Part shown: in pieces, positions 48,077 to 57,592 of the stretch
Layout of the letters: the number at the start of each line of letters is the position of its first letter
Position numbering within the stretch: the first letter of the stretch is position 1
Assembly (NCBI RefSeq): GCF_034353875.1
Contig: NZ_CP133784.1
Coordinates: forward strand, 2,880,501 to 2,944,500
Direction of reading: 5' to 3'
DNA: 64,000 nucleotides
DNA from: Pseudomonas sp. MH9.2
Lineage (GTDB): Bacteria; Pseudomonadota; Gammaproteobacteria; Pseudomonadales; Pseudomonadaceae
Translations under genes and position numbers: made by a program
The notes under the pieces: model-generated
What the model saw: only the letters and a program-made list of their open reading frames with translations
Database searches by the model: none
What the model was told of the DNA's origin: nothing

Positions 48077-48526
48077 ATGGCCTACTGGCTGATGAAGTCC
48101 GAGCCGGAAGAACTGTCGATCAACGACCTCCAGCGTCTTGGCGAAACCCGCTGGGACGGGGTGAGGAATTACCAGGCACGGAACTTCCTGCGGGCCATGG
48201 CGCCAGGTGACACGTTCTTTTTCTATCATTCCAGCTGTGCGGAGCCGGGTATCGTCGGCATCGGACGCATTGTCGACGCTGCCTACCCTGACCCCACTGC
48301 GCTGGACCAGGGCGGCGCTTATTTCGACGCCAAATCCAGCGCCGCCAACAATCGCTGGAGCGCGGTGAATGTTGGCTTCGTCGAAGCGTTTCCGAAAGTC
48401 ATTAAAATAGGTTATTTAAAGCAGCAGAGCGCGCTGGAACAGATGCCGCTGGTGCAAAAAGGTACCCGGCTCTCGGTCATGCCGGTGACGCCTGATGAGT
48501 GGGAAGCGATCCTGGCGTTACGTTGA
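48077..48526 (+). CDS. EVE-domain protein
   Basis: 149 residues forming a single EVE (PUA-like) domain, implicated in binding modified nucleobases. Segments MAYWLMKSEPEELSINDL, TRWDGVRNYQARNFLRAM and DTFFFYHSSC are characteristic. Start ATG 48077 follows AGGAGCGCAACCC. No restriction-modification or other defence gene adjoins, so here it is probably the housekeeping YkqA/thymocyte-nuclear-protein type. Confidence 0.93.
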   Translation: MAYWLMKSEPEELSINDLQRLGETRWDGVRNYQARNFLRAMAPGDTFFFYHSSCAEPGIVGIGRIVDAAYPDPTALDQGGAYFDAKSSAANNRWSAVNVGFVEAFPKVIKIGYLKQQSALEQMPLVQKGTRLSVMPVTPDEWEAILALR

Positions 48527-48667
48527 TCAAGCAGAACCCGGCAGTCACGACCACGCCACATGCAGCACACTCCCAAACGGCGTACGCTTCGCCGACTGTT
48601 TGACTGACATCAAGGGAGTAAACCCGGGGTCTGTCAGAATTGGATGTACTAAGAGCAGGATGCACCC

Positions 48668-49633
48668 ATGCCAACGAATCGCCGTCGTTCCAGTCTTTTT
48701 GCTATCGCCCTGATCGTGTTATTGGTCGCTGCCGGTGGCTTTGGTTACTGGAAATCTACCCGTGATCGCCTGCCCGAAGGGCTATACATGGGCAATGGTC
48801 GGTTGGAGGCCACCGAAGTACAGATCGCCAGCAAGATTCCGGGGCGTCTGGCCGAAGTCCGTGTGGATGAAGGCGACAAGGTGATCAAGGGCCAACTCCT
48901 GGCGCGCATGGACACCCGCACCCTGGAAGCACAACGTGCCCAGGCCGAAGCCGAAGTACTGCGTGCGCGGGAAAACTACGCTGCCGCCCAGGCCAATGTG
49001 CAATTTCGCCAAAGCGAACAACTGCTGGCCAACCAGGAACTCAAGCGCGCCCAAACCATGTTTGAGCGCGGGTACGCCAGCCGCCAGCAGATTGACCAGT
49101 TGCAAGCAAAGCTCGACACCTCCAACGCAGCAGTCGTCTCTGCCCGTGCGCAAGTCGGCGCGGTGGGCGCAGCCATCGGTGCCGCTCAGGCACAGGTTGC
49201 ACAGCTGACCAGCGAGATTGACGACAGCAGTTTGCGCGCCCCTCTGGACGGCATTATCCAGCTGCGCCTGGCCGAGCCGGGTGAAGTATTGGCCGCAGGC
49301 GGACGGGTGTTGCTGCTGATCGACCCCAATGATCGATACATGAATCTGTACCTGCCGACCTCGGTCACCGGCAAGCTGACCGTCGGCGACGATGCACGCA
49401 TCCTGCTCGACGCACTGCCCCTCCAACCCTTGCCAGCCCGTATCAGTTTTGTCGCGGACAAGTCGCAATTTACCCCCAAAGAAGTTGAAACCAGGGATGA
49501 GCGACAAAAACTGGTGTTTCGGGTCAAGTTGCGCCTGACCGACGTCAGCGCCATCCCTCAAGCCAAGTCGGGCATGCCAGGTGCAGGTTACGTACGCACC
49601 GCCACAGTGGACTGGCCGGCTAACCTGCAATGA
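48668..49633 (+). CDS. HlyD-family periplasmic adaptor of an ABC exporter
   Basis: 321-residue membrane-fusion protein, homologous to YhiI/YbhG. One N-terminal anchor (about residues 8-27, LFAIALIVLLVAAGGFGYW), then a biotinyl-lipoyl-like segment (NGRLEATEVQIASKIPGRLA), a coiled-coil hairpin rich in Gln/Ala (residues ~85-180) and DSSLRAPLDGIIQLRLAEPGE. It overlaps the ATPase gene by four bases (ATGA). First gene of a three-gene exporter operon; I recall the same order in P. aeruginosa (PA5232-PA5230). Substrate unknown. Confidence 0.92.
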   Translation: MPTNRRRSSLFAIALIVLLVAAGGFGYWKSTRDRLPEGLYMGNGRLEATEVQIASKIPGRLAEVRVDEGDKVIKGQLLARMDTRTLEAQRAQAEAEVLRARENYAAAQANVQFRQSEQLLANQELKRAQTMFERGYASRQQIDQLQAKLDTSNAAVVSARAQVGAVGAAIGAAQAQVAQLTSEIDDSSLRAPLDGIIQLRLAEPGEVLAAGGRVLLLIDPNDRYMNLYLPTSVTGKLTVGDDARILLDALPLQPLPARISFVADKSQFTPKEVETRDERQKLVFRVKLRLTDVSAIPQAKSGMPGAGYVRTATVDWPANLQ

Positions 49634-52356
49634 GCGATATGGCGCTGCAAGCCAAGGGTGTCAGCCACCGTTATGGCAAACGGCAAGCCCTGAGCGACAT
49701 CAGCTTTAGCCTGCCCAGCGGCACCCGGTGCGGGCTGATCGGCCCCGATGGTGCGGGCAAGTCCAGCCTGTTGGCGCTGATTGCCGGAGTGAAAAAGCTT
49801 CAGCAAGGCGATTTGCAGGTGCTCGGTGGCTCAATCGAGAAACGCAGCCATCGCAGCAGCCTTTATCCGCGTATTGCGTTCATGCCTCAAGGCTTGGGCA
49901 ATAACCTGTACCCCGAGCTGTCCATCCGGGAAAACATTCATTTCTTTGCCACACTGTTCGGCCTGTCCCGGGCCGAGAGCGATCAACGCATGCTCAACCT
50001 GCTGGCCGCGACGGACCTGACGAGCTTCGCTGACCGCCCGGCAGGCAAGCTGTCCGGCGGCATGAAACAGAAGCTGGGGCTGTGTTGCGCGCTGATCCAT
50101 GAACCCGACCTGCTGATCCTCGACGAACCCACCACCGGCGTTGACCCGTTGTCACGTCGGCATTTCTGGGAGCTGGTCGAGCAGGTACGCAGCCAACGGC
50201 CGCAACTGACCCTGCTGGTGGCTACCGCCTACATGGAAGAGGCCGAGCAGTTCGAGCAGTGTCTGATGCTGGATCGCGGCAAGTTGATCGCCCAGGGTTT
50301 GAGCAGCGAGCTGGCAGGCGCCACGCCAAGCGGCAAACTCGACGAGGCGTTCACTCACTTCCAGAGCGACAAGCGCCGCAACAGCGAGCCACTGGTGATT
50401 ACACCGCGCGTGGGCGACAACAGCGAAATCGCCATTGAGGCCCACGAGCTGACATTGCGTTTCGGCGACTTTACCGCAGTGGACAAGGTCAGCTTTGCCA
50501 TCGGCCGAGGTGAGATTTTCGGCTTCCTCGGTTCCAACGGTTGCGGCAAAACCACGACCATGAAGGTCCTCACCGGCTTGATCCCGGCCAGCGAAGGCAG
50601 CGCCACGCTGCTGGGCAAGGCCGTGGACGCCAAGGATCTGGAGACACGCAAGCAGGTCGGTTTCATGTCGCAGAGCTTCTCGCTGTATGGCGAACTCAGC
50701 GTGCAGCAGAATCTGGAGCTGCATGCGCGACTGTTCGATTTACCCAAAGACCAAAGCCGCGAACGGATCGCCGAGCTGATCCAGCGCTTCGACCTTGGCG
50801 ACGTTGCCACGCAGCAGTCCGGCGACTTGCCTCTGGGCTTGCGTCAGCGTCTGTCATTGGCCGTTGCAGTGCTGCACCGCCCGCAGGTGTTGATCCTCGA
50901 TGAGCCTACCTCGGGCGTCGACCCGGCCGCTCGGGATGACTTCTGGCGCTTGCTGATCGAACTGTCCCGCGAGCAAGGGGTGACGATCTTTCTTTCCACT
51001 CACTTCATGAATGAAGCCCAGCGCTGCGACCGTATCTCGTTGATGCACGCCGGTAAGGTGCTGGCCTGCGACACGCCCGCCGCGCTACAGAAGCAGTTCG
51101 GTGGCGAAACGCTGGAAGCTGCATTTGTCACCTGCCTGGAGCAAGCTCAGGGCAATATCGAAAAAGCTCCGTCCAACAGTGAAACCATCCAGGGTGTTGA
51201 ACCCACGGCACCCAAGGCGACGAAACGAGGTTTCACCTTCGCACGTCTGATCGCCGTGGCCAGCCGTGAAGGCAAAGAGTTGCTGCGCGACAAGGTTCGC
51301 CTTGGGTTTGCGCTACTGGGCGCGATGTTCATGATGGTGATCTTCGGCTACGGCATTTCCCTGGATGTCGAGAACCTGGCCTTCGCGGTGTACGACCAGG
51401 ACCAGACACCGCAAAGTCGCGCCTACCTGGAAGCATTCCGCAGCTCCCGGTATTTCGACGAACGTACGCCCATCACCGATTCGGTCCAGCTGCACAAACG
51501 CCTGCAACGCTCGGAGATAAAACTGGCACTGGAAATCCCGCCCGGCTTTGGCCGTGACCTGTATGCAGGGCGGCAACCCGCCGTCGCCGCATGGCTCGAT
51601 GGCGGCATGCCGTTTCGCGCCGAAACCAGCCGCAACTATGTGGAGCAGGTGCATCAGGACAACATGGTGCAAATGGCGGCGCTGAGCAGTCGACCTCAAG
51701 GCCCCGGTGCCGCCGCGAAGCTGGAAACGCGCTTTCGCTACAACCAGGATGTGGTCAGCGTGAACGCTATCGGGCCCGGTGTCATGGCGCTGATCCTGGC
51801 GTTTATCCCGGCAATGCTCACGGCGTTGGGCATCGTCCGCGAAAAGGAACTGGGCTCGATCACCAACTTCTACGCCACACCTCTGACCCGCCTGGAGTTC
51901 CTGCTGGGCAAACAGGTGCCCTATCTGGTGGTCAGCCTGATCAACCTGGCCCTGCTGGTGGCGATGAACCTGTGGCTGTTTGGCGTACCGTTCAAGGGCA
52001 GTGGCCTGACCCTGGCATTCGGCGGATTGCTGTACGTGCTGGCGACCACCAGCCTCGGCCTGCTCATCTCGGCCTTCACCCGCACGCAAATTGCCGCGAT
52101 CCTCGGCACCATGATTCTGACTAGCCTGCCGACCATTCAGTTTTCCGGGCTGATCGTGCCGCGCTCATCCCTGGACGGCGCCGCAGCGGTCTCGGGCATG
52201 TTGTTCCCCGCAGGGTACTTCCTCGACATCGCCGTAGGCACCTTCACCAAAGCGCTGGACCTGCGTGAACTCTGGCCGCAGTGCCTGGCGCTGTTCGGGT
52301 TCTTTATTGCCTTCACCGGGCTGAGCCTGGCCATGTTGAAAAAGCAGGAGGCCTGA
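49630..52356 (+). CDS. ABC transporter with two ATPase domains fused to a permease (RbbA-like)
   Basis: 908 residues. First ABC domain (about 1-235) has GPDGAGKSSLLALIAG, signature LSGGMKQKLGL and Walker B LLILDEPTTGVDP; the second (about 270-500) has GSNGCGKTTTMKVL, a signature-position LPLGLRQRLSLA, and VLILDEPTSGVDP. The C-terminal third is an ABC-2 type permease with an N-terminal hydrophobic helix, a large periplasmic loop and five further hydrophobic segments. The second signature (LPLGLRQ) lacks the usual SGG. Fused organisation matches RbbA/YhiH. Start and stop both overlap neighbours (ATGA, TGATG), so the operon is tightly coupled. Confidence 0.93.
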   Translation: MSDMALQAKGVSHRYGKRQALSDISFSLPSGTRCGLIGPDGAGKSSLLALIAGVKKLQQGDLQVLGGSIEKRSHRSSLYPRIAFMPQGLGNNLYPELSIRENIHFFATLFGLSRAESDQRMLNLLAATDLTSFADRPAGKLSGGMKQKLGLCCALIHEPDLLILDEPTTGVDPLSRRHFWELVEQVRSQRPQLTLLVATAYMEEAEQFEQCLMLDRGKLIAQGLSSELAGATPSGKLDEAFTHFQSDKRRNSEPLVITPRVGDNSEIAIEAHELTLRFGDFTAVDKVSFAIGRGEIFGFLGSNGCGKTTTMKVLTGLIPASEGSATLLGKAVDAKDLETRKQVGFMSQSFSLYGELSVQQNLELHARLFDLPKDQSRERIAELIQRFDLGDVATQQSGDLPLGLRQRLSLAVAVLHRPQVLILDEPTSGVDPAARDDFWRLLIELSREQGVTIFLSTHFMNEAQRCDRISLMHAGKVLACDTPAALQKQFGGETLEAAFVTCLEQAQGNIEKAPSNSETIQGVEPTAPKATKRGFTFARLIAVASREGKELLRDKVRLGFALLGAMFMMVIFGYGISLDVENLAFAVYDQDQTPQSRAYLEAFRSSRYFDERTPITDSVQLHKRLQRSEIKLALEIPPGFGRDLYAGRQPAVAAWLDGGMPFRAETSRNYVEQVHQDNMVQMAALSSRPQGPGAAAKLETRFRYNQDVVSVNAIGPGVMALILAFIPAMLTALGIVREKELGSITNFYATPLTRLEFLLGKQVPYLVVSLINLALLVAMNLWLFGVPFKGSGLTLAFGGLLYVLATTSLGLLISAFTRTQIAAILGTMILTSLPTIQFSGLIVPRSSLDGAAAVSGMLFPAGYFLDIAVGTFTKALDLRELWPQCLALFGFFIAFTGLSLAMLKKQEA

Positions 52357-53474
52357 TGAACAAACTTGCACACATCTGGCGCCTGGGCTTCAAGGAACTC
52401 ACCAGCCTCGGGCACGACAGCGTATTGCTGCTGTTCCTGCTGTACGCCTTCACCGTGGCGATTTACATGCCGGCCGCCGGCTCCGTGATCGGCGTCCACA
52501 ATGCCAGCGTGGCAATAGTCGATGAAGACCACAGCCATGTGTCCCGACAACTCAGCGAGGCGCTGCTGCCCCCAGAATTCCAGGTTCCGATGCCGTTGGC
52601 CTACAACCGGCTGGATCAGACCATGGACGGCGGTCAGTACACCTTCGTCATCAACGTACCGGCCAACTTTCAGGCCGATCTCCTGGCCGGTCGTCAGCCC
52701 ACAGTGCAGGTCAACGTCGATGCCACCGCCATGAGCCAGGCGTTCATGGGTGCCGGTTACATTGCACGGATCTTCCAACGGGTGCTGCTCGAGTACAGCG
52801 GTCAGGACGCCGCCGCCCGCAACGTACCCGCGACTATGACCACGCGGGCGCTGTTCAACTCGAACCTGGAGGGCGGCTGGTTTCTAGCGGTGATTCAGAT
52901 CGTCAACAACATCACCATTCTGGCGATCGTCCTGACCGGCACCGCGCTGCTGCGCGAACGCGAGCACGGCACCCTCGACCACTTGCTGGTCTTGCCGTTG
53001 ACCGCGCTGGAAATCATGCTGGCGAAAATCGGCAGCAACGCGCTGGTTGTGGTGGTGTGTACCTGGCTTTCACTGGAAGTGATCGTCAAGGCCGCGCTGG
53101 GCGTGCCGCTGGCCGGGTCCATGAGCCTGTTCCTGATGGTCACGGCGTTTTATCTGTTCGCCAGTACCGCACTGGGGATATTCCTCGCTACCCTCGCCCG
53201 CTCGACACCGCAGTTCGGGTTGCTGGCGATTCCGGTGATCATCCCCATGCTCCTGCTTTCAGGCGGCAGCACCCCGCTGGACAGCATGCCGCAGTGGCTG
53301 CAATGGGTCATGCAGGCCTCGCCTTCCACCCATTTCGTCAGCCTCAGCGCCGCGATTCTGTTCCGCGATGCCGGGCTTGCCGTGGTCTGGCCCGACCTGC
53401 TGGCGCTGATCGCCATCGGCTTACTGTTCTTCGTGGTCGCGCTGATGCGCTTCCGTAAAAGCCTGGCCTCATAG
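52356..53474 (+). CDS. ABC-2 type permease (YhhJ-like)
   Basis: 372 residues from ATG 52356, sharing its A with the preceding stop; the open frame further upstream overlaps the ATPase gene. One N-terminal transmembrane helix (VLLLFLLYAFTVAIYM), a periplasmic loop of about 140 residues (SVIGVHNASVAIVDEDHSH) and about five helices in the C-terminal half (NNITILAIVLTGTALLRERE). Partner of the fused ATPase-permease as second half-permease. Substrate unknown; related systems export drugs or lipids. Confidence 0.92.
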   Translation: MNKLAHIWRLGFKELTSLGHDSVLLLFLLYAFTVAIYMPAAGSVIGVHNASVAIVDEDHSHVSRQLSEALLPPEFQVPMPLAYNRLDQTMDGGQYTFVINVPANFQADLLAGRQPTVQVNVDATAMSQAFMGAGYIARIFQRVLLEYSGQDAAARNVPATMTTRALFNSNLEGGWFLAVIQIVNNITILAIVLTGTALLREREHGTLDHLLVLPLTALEIMLAKIGSNALVVVVCTWLSLEVIVKAALGVPLAGSMSLFLMVTAFYLFASTALGIFLATLARSTPQFGLLAIPVIIPMLLLSGGSTPLDSMPQWLQWVMQASPSTHFVSLSAAILFRDAGLAVVWPDLLALIAIGLLFFVVALMRFRKSLAS

Positions 53475-53493
53475 AGGCCAGAGACAGGCCCGA

Positions 53494-53910
53494 TTACTGA
53501 ACGATCAGGTTGTTGAAGAGCAAGTCTTCGACAATCGGCTTACCTTCTTCATCATTCATGATCTGCTGAGTCTGCTTGAGCGCTTCCTGACGCAGCTTTT
53601 CCTTGGCCTCGACGTTGTTCATGGTCTCAGCGGTTTGCTGGGAGAACAACGCGACCAGCTGATTACGAATCAGTGGCTCGTTGCGCTTCACCGCCTTCTC
53701 GGCATCCCCGCCAGTAACCCGCAGCGCGATATCGGCCTTATAGACCCGCAACTTCGGCCCGCCATCCAGGGCGTAGTTGCCGACAAACGCAGGCGTCAGC
53801 GTGACATAAGCCACTTTCGTCGCATCGCCCTCTTTACCTTCTTTGCTTTCTTGAGCCGATGCCGCCAGGGGCAGTGACAACGCCAACAACATGATCATCC
53901 ACGCTTTCAC
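53494..53910 (-). CDS. FliL-like periplasmic protein
   Basis: 138 residues. N-terminal MKAWMIMLLALSLPLAASAQ is a signal peptide rather than an anchor; the mature part resembles the FliL domain (VAYVTLTPAFVGNYALDGGP, LRVYKADIALRV, NEPLIRNQLVALFSQQ, and the C-terminal VEDLLFNNLIVQ). FliL-type proteins help flagellar stator function, but no flagellar gene is nearby and this one lacks the normal cytoplasmic/TM portion, so a stomatin-like role apart from flagella is possible. It converges on the exporter operon, 19 bases from its end. Confidence 0.82.
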   Translation of the reverse strand: MKAWMIMLLALSLPLAASAQESKEGKEGDATKVAYVTLTPAFVGNYALDGGPKLRVYKADIALRVTGGDAEKAVKRNEPLIRNQLVALFSQQTAETMNNVEAKEKLRQEALKQTQQIMNDEEGKPIVEDLLFNNLIVQ

Positions 53911-54052
53911 AGTTCACTCCTTATCCGATTTGCTGCGTAGCTTACTTCAGCTTGAGCCAGCTTATGCCTGCTTATCAGGCCGGGGCATGCTGATTGACCC
54001 ACAAACCCACCTATCTACACTTATCGGCTATAACTCCAAAAGGAATAGCCCG

Positions 54053-55030
54053 ATGAAAGCCGTGCTGTGCAAAGCCTTCGGTCCCGCCGAAACGCTGGTA
54101 CTGGAAGAAGTCCCCAACCCTGAAGCGAAGAAAAACGAAATCGTCATGGACGTGCATGCTGCCGGGGTAAATTTTCCGGACACGCTGATCATCGAGGGCA
54201 AATACCAGTTCAAGCCGCCCTTCCCCTTCTCACCGGGCGGCGAATCGGCAGGCGTGATTTCAGCGGTCGGTGAAAAAGTCAGCCATCTTAAAGTCGGCGA
54301 CCGGGTCATGGCCCTGACCGGCTGGGGCAGCTTCGCCGAACACGTCGCAGTGCCCGCCTACAACGTACTGCCCATGCCTGAAACGATGGACTTCACCACC
54401 GCAGCCGCGTTCAGCATGACCTACGGCACCTCGATGCACGCGCTGAAACAACGCGCCAACCTACAACCCGGCGAAACCCTGCTGGTGCTCGGCGCCTCAG
54501 GCGGCGTCGGCCTGGCCGCCGTCGAAATCGGCAAAGCCATGGGCGCCAGAGTCATCGCCGCCGCCAGCAGCGCCGACAAACTCGCCGTCGCCAAAGCCGC
54601 TGGCGCCGATGAACTGATCAACTACAGCGAAACCAACCTCAAAGACGAAATCAAACGCCTCACCAACGGCCTGGGTGCCGACGTCATCTATGACCCGGTC
54701 GGCGGCGACCTGTTCGACCAGGCCATCCGCGCCATCGCCTGGAACGGTCGGTTGCTGGTAGTCGGGTTTGCCAGTGGCCGGATTCCAGAATTACCGGTTA
54801 ATTTGGCATTGTTAAAGGGGGCTTCGGTGGTTGGGGTGTTCTGGGGGTCATTTGCGCAAAGACAGCCTCAGGACAATGCCGCCAACTTCCAGCAGTTGTT
54901 TAACTGGTATGCGGAAGGAAAGTTGAAACCACTGGTGTCTCAGGTCTATCCGCTAGAAAAAACGGCGGATGCGATTAATGCGCTGGGACAGCGGAAAGCC
55001 GTTGGAAAGGTGGTGGTGCGGGTTCGTTAA
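54053..55030 (+). CDS. NADPH:quinone oxidoreductase (zinc-independent MDR family)
   Basis: 325-residue medium-chain reductase like QOR. Start ATG 54053 (MKAVLCKAFGPAETLVLEEV), with AAAGGA upstream; an open frame further 5' is not protein-like. GroES-like N-terminus (NFPDTLIIEGKYQFKPPFPF, PGGESAGVISAVG) and a Rossmann NADPH site (LLVLGASGGVGLAAVEIGKA); no catalytic zinc cysteines. The last 250 bases of the gene are noticeably richer in AT than the rest. Physiological substrate unknown, perhaps quinones. Confidence 0.92.
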   Translation: MKAVLCKAFGPAETLVLEEVPNPEAKKNEIVMDVHAAGVNFPDTLIIEGKYQFKPPFPFSPGGESAGVISAVGEKVSHLKVGDRVMALTGWGSFAEHVAVPAYNVLPMPETMDFTTAAAFSMTYGTSMHALKQRANLQPGETLLVLGASGGVGLAAVEIGKAMGARVIAAASSADKLAVAKAAGADELINYSETNLKDEIKRLTNGLGADVIYDPVGGDLFDQAIRAIAWNGRLLVVGFASGRIPELPVNLALLKGASVVGVFWGSFAQRQPQDNAANFQQLFNWYAEGKLKPLVSQVYPLEKTADAINALGQRKAVGKVVVRVR

Positions 55031-55066
55031 TGCCCAATCCATAACAGCCGACTTGTCTGTGCGGCG

Positions 55067-55738
55067 TCAAACACAAGACGCGGACTGACACCGTTTCAGC
55101 CGCGCCTCTAGGTTCAAATCCGGCATGGCGTGGCTGCGCAGGGCGCTGACGGTTTGTTCGACGTAGTCGCGGGTCGTGCCGGAGCGGCCGCAGGTCGTGG
55201 CCAGCACTTGGCTCAGGACCGCGTCGGGCAGGTTGCCGGCGTAGCTGGGCAGGTGACGCTCAAGCACGAAACCCAATGCGCGGACCCGAGTGCCATCTTC
55301 GAGGCGGCAGCTGAGCCAATGGGGTCGGTAGGAGGGATAAGGCATCTCGCGCTGCCAGAGCGCCAATAAAGACTCTTGCAGACAGTCTTCGGGCAGGCGG
55401 TAGGCAAACCCGCTACATGAGCCGCCGCGATCCAGGCCAAACACCAGGCCGGGAAGTTCGGGCGTGCCACGATGTTCGTGGGACCACAGGTACAAACCAC
55501 GATGATAACCGTGCACCCTACCGCGCTGCCGCTCCACGGCGGAGCATTCGGGGCGCCAGATCAAGGAGCCGTAGGCGAACAACCAGACAGGGCCACCCTG
55601 ATGCAGCTTCATGGTGTTCTGCATTGAGTTCATCAGTTGTTCGAGGGTCAATTGCGGCCCCAGATCAATCACTGGTGGGTAACCGAGTTCCAGACCGGCA
55701 TGAGCAGCCGTCATCAAACTATTGAATTCATTCCCCAT
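55067..55738 (-). CDS. ChaC-type gamma-glutamylcyclotransferase
   Basis: Glutathione-specific gamma-glutamylcyclotransferase family, predicted to split glutathione to 5-oxoproline and cysteinylglycine. 223 residues; the substrate-binding loop is VWLFAYGSLIWRPE, followed by GRVHGYHRGLYLWSHEHRGT and PGLVFGLDRGGSC. The N-terminal 50 residues are extra to the core domain. ATG 55738 is close (2-3 bases) to GGAAGG, so the true start may be a later ATG. It could work opposite to gshA in glutathione turnover. Confidence 0.88.
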   Translation of the reverse strand: MGNEFNSLMTAAHAGLELGYPPVIDLGPQLTLEQLMNSMQNTMKLHQGGPVWLFAYGSLIWRPECSAVERQRGRVHGYHRGLYLWSHEHRGTPELPGLVFGLDRGGSCSGFAYRLPEDCLQESLLALWQREMPYPSYRPHWLSCRLEDGTRVRALGFVLERHLPSYAGNLPDAVLSQVLATTCGRSGTTRDYVEQTVSALRSHAMPDLNLEARLKRCQSASCV

Positions 55739-56113
55739 TTCCTTCCCCCCTGGCCCTGCTACTGCCAGTTGTACCCGACCTTTGCGCCGCAGAACATCCC
55801 CGCTGGCATCGGGCGGGGAAACGCATCGACAACAACTTCGCCATCAGACGCTTAAATATCAGACTTTGTCGGAGGCTTGCCCGTCACGTTGCAGCGCCCA
55901 CACGTCTGAAAATATTATGCAATAAATAATCCACCGCCCAGGCCCGCCAGCCTGAACCCACTCAAATGAGCAGATAAAAAGACCTGTCAGCTACTCCCAT
56001 TGAGGAAAAAACAGGAACTTCCTATTCAAATCATGGACAATTTACCCTTTCAACCTATACGACCCGCGTATAAAGCCGCTTCATGGCAATACCGGCTGAG
56101 AGAGTTAGCAATA
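55739..56113. other. Non-coding interval with divergent promoters
   Basis: About 375 bases between the ChaC gene and the outer-membrane protein gene. I see no supported gene or RNA. The half nearer 56113 is AT-richer (for example AAAATATTATGCAATAAATAAT near 55909) and probably holds the plus-strand promoter. Confidence 0.4.
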
Positions 56114-56602
56114 ATGAGTACATCAGGAAAAAGCACGGTCTTGGCCGCGCTTTTGTTCATTTCGGCGACCTGCACGCAGGCTGCTGAAGAGTCGCAAGAT
56201 AAAAAAGACGGCTTCTGGCTTGTTCAGGCCAGCGTCTACACCCGTCACTTTTCCTCCGACTCCGATCACAATGACCATCAACATCTGATTGGTCTGGAGC
56301 GCAACGAGGCCTCAGGTCTGGTCTATGGCGCGGCAAGCTTTCGCAACTCGTTCGACCAACAGTCGGCCTACGCCTATATCGGCAAGCGCTATGAGAGCGC
56401 CAATTATCCGGTCTATGTGAAGATCTCGGGCGGGCTGCTTTATGGATATCGTGGCGAATACCGCGACAAGATCCCTCTGAATCGCTTTGGCATCGCGCCA
56501 GCGATCATCCCGTCGGTGGGTGTTCACTTCGGCCCCGTCACCACCGAACTGGTTCTGCTGGGGACCTCGGCGACCATGATCAACGTCGGCGTACGCTTCT
56601 AA
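56114..56602 (+). CDS. Predicted small outer-membrane beta-barrel protein
   Basis: 162 residues from ATG 56114 (MSTSGKSTVLAALLFISATC), which has a Sec signal peptide with likely cleavage after QAA. The mature protein shows alternating hydrophobic/aromatic strands (FWLVQASVYTRHFSS, SAYAYIGKRYESANYPVYVKI, LLYGYRGEYRDKIPL) and ends in VGVRF, the C-terminal aromatic signal for outer-membrane insertion. About 8 strands, similar in size to PagP or PagL; I see no PagL HxS catalytic motif, so enzyme activity is not claimed. Similar proteins are often listed as sn-glycerol-3-phosphate transporter, which the sequence does not support. GAGAG lies nine bases upstream. Confidence 0.75.
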   Translation: MSTSGKSTVLAALLFISATCTQAAEESQDKKDGFWLVQASVYTRHFSSDSDHNDHQHLIGLERNEASGLVYGAASFRNSFDQQSAYAYIGKRYESANYPVYVKISGGLLYGYRGEYRDKIPLNRFGIAPAIIPSVGVHFGPVTTELVLLGTSATMINVGVRF

Positions 56603-56620
56603 AGCCTACGCACAGACTTG

Positions 56621-57592
56621 CTACGCCCTTGGGGCGTAAGCAAAGACATCGGCACGCATCTGATGCGCATCCATGCCCGCTGATACCAAGGCGTCGAGGG
56701 TGGCGTAGATCATCGCCGGGGAGCCACTGCCGTAAACATACACCGACGACAAATCGCTGATGTCTTCGCACACGGCTTCATGGAGCATGCCGCAACGACC
56801 TTCCCAGCCGCACAAATCACTGACCACTTTATGCAGGTGCAGGTTAGGCAATTGCTTCCACTCGTCCCAATGGGACAGCTCATAGAAGTCTTCAGGCCGC
56901 CGCACGCCCCAGTACAGGTGCACCGGGTGTTTGAAACCCTTGGCACGGCAATGCTCGATCAGGCTGTGCATCTGCGCCATACCCGTACCCGCGGCAATCA
57001 GCACCAGTGGCCCCTCGGGCAATTCAGCGAGATGGGTATCGCCGTAGGGCATTTCGATGTGCACGATGCGATTACGCTGTAATTGTTCGATCAGGCTCTG
57101 TGCGCTGGCTTCGCGCACCAGCACATGCAACTCCAGATCGCGCCCGCAATGGGGGGCCGAGGCCATGGAAAAGGCTGATTTCTCGCCATTTTCGCGCTCG
57201 ATCATCAAGTACTGCCCGGCGTGATAGCGCGGCGGCTTGCCAGCGGGAGCTCTCAAGCCGACCCGCCACACATCGCCACCGACTTCGACGCACTCACTCA
57301 CCTGGCAGGCCAGTTTGCGCACCGGCAGTTCTCCGCGCGCCAGCACCCCGTCCCACATCACGATGCAGTCTTCCAGGGGCTCGGCCAGACAGGTGTAGAT
57401 CTCGCCATGATTCAGCGTCACCCCTGCCTGCAATACGCGGCCTTCCACCAACAACGCGGCACAAATATGGCAGTTACCATTCCGGCAGCTTTGTGGGCAT
57501 TCATAGCCAAGACGTGTCGCGGCGTCGAGTATCCCTTCGCCGGGCAACATCTCCAGTACCGCACCAGACGGCTGCAAGGTTACGCGCATCAA
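56621..57592 (-). CDS. 2Fe-2S ferredoxin-flavin reductase next to ubiD
   Basis: 323 residues: an N-terminal [2Fe-2S] domain with cysteines in [19 protein letters not shown] and [10 protein letters not shown], then an FNR-like FAD and NAD(P) domain ([20 protein letters not shown] and [19 protein letters not shown]). Often named CDP-6-deoxy-delta-3,4-glucoseen reductase after a distant relative; no deoxysugar genes are here. Its first codon overlaps the ubiD stop by four bases (ATGA). In E. coli the flavin reductase fre follows ubiD; here the reductase carries an added ferredoxin domain. Reduced flavin supply is a reasonable inference. Confidence 0.9.
   Translation of the reverse strand: MMRVTLQPSGAVLEMLPGEGILDAATRLGYECPQSCRNGNCHICAALLVEGRVLQAGVTLNHGEIYTCLAEPLEDCIVMWDGVLARGELPVRKLACQVSECVEVGGDVWRVGLRAPAGKPPRYHAGQYLMIERENGEKSAFSMASAPHCGRDLELHVLVREASAQSLIEQLQRNRIVHIEMPYGDTHLAELPEGPLVLIAAGTGMAQMHSLIEHCRAKGFKHPVHLYWGVRRPEDFYELSHWDEWKQLPNLHLHKVVSDLCGWEGRCGMLHEAVCEDISDLSSVYVYGSGSPAMIYATLDALVSAGMDAHQMRADVFAYAPRA

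Noticed and set aside
48077..48526. EVE-domain gene as part of a defence island
   Set aside because: EVE domains can accompany restriction of modified DNA, but neighbours are folate, exporter and housekeeping genes, so a defence role is not supported.
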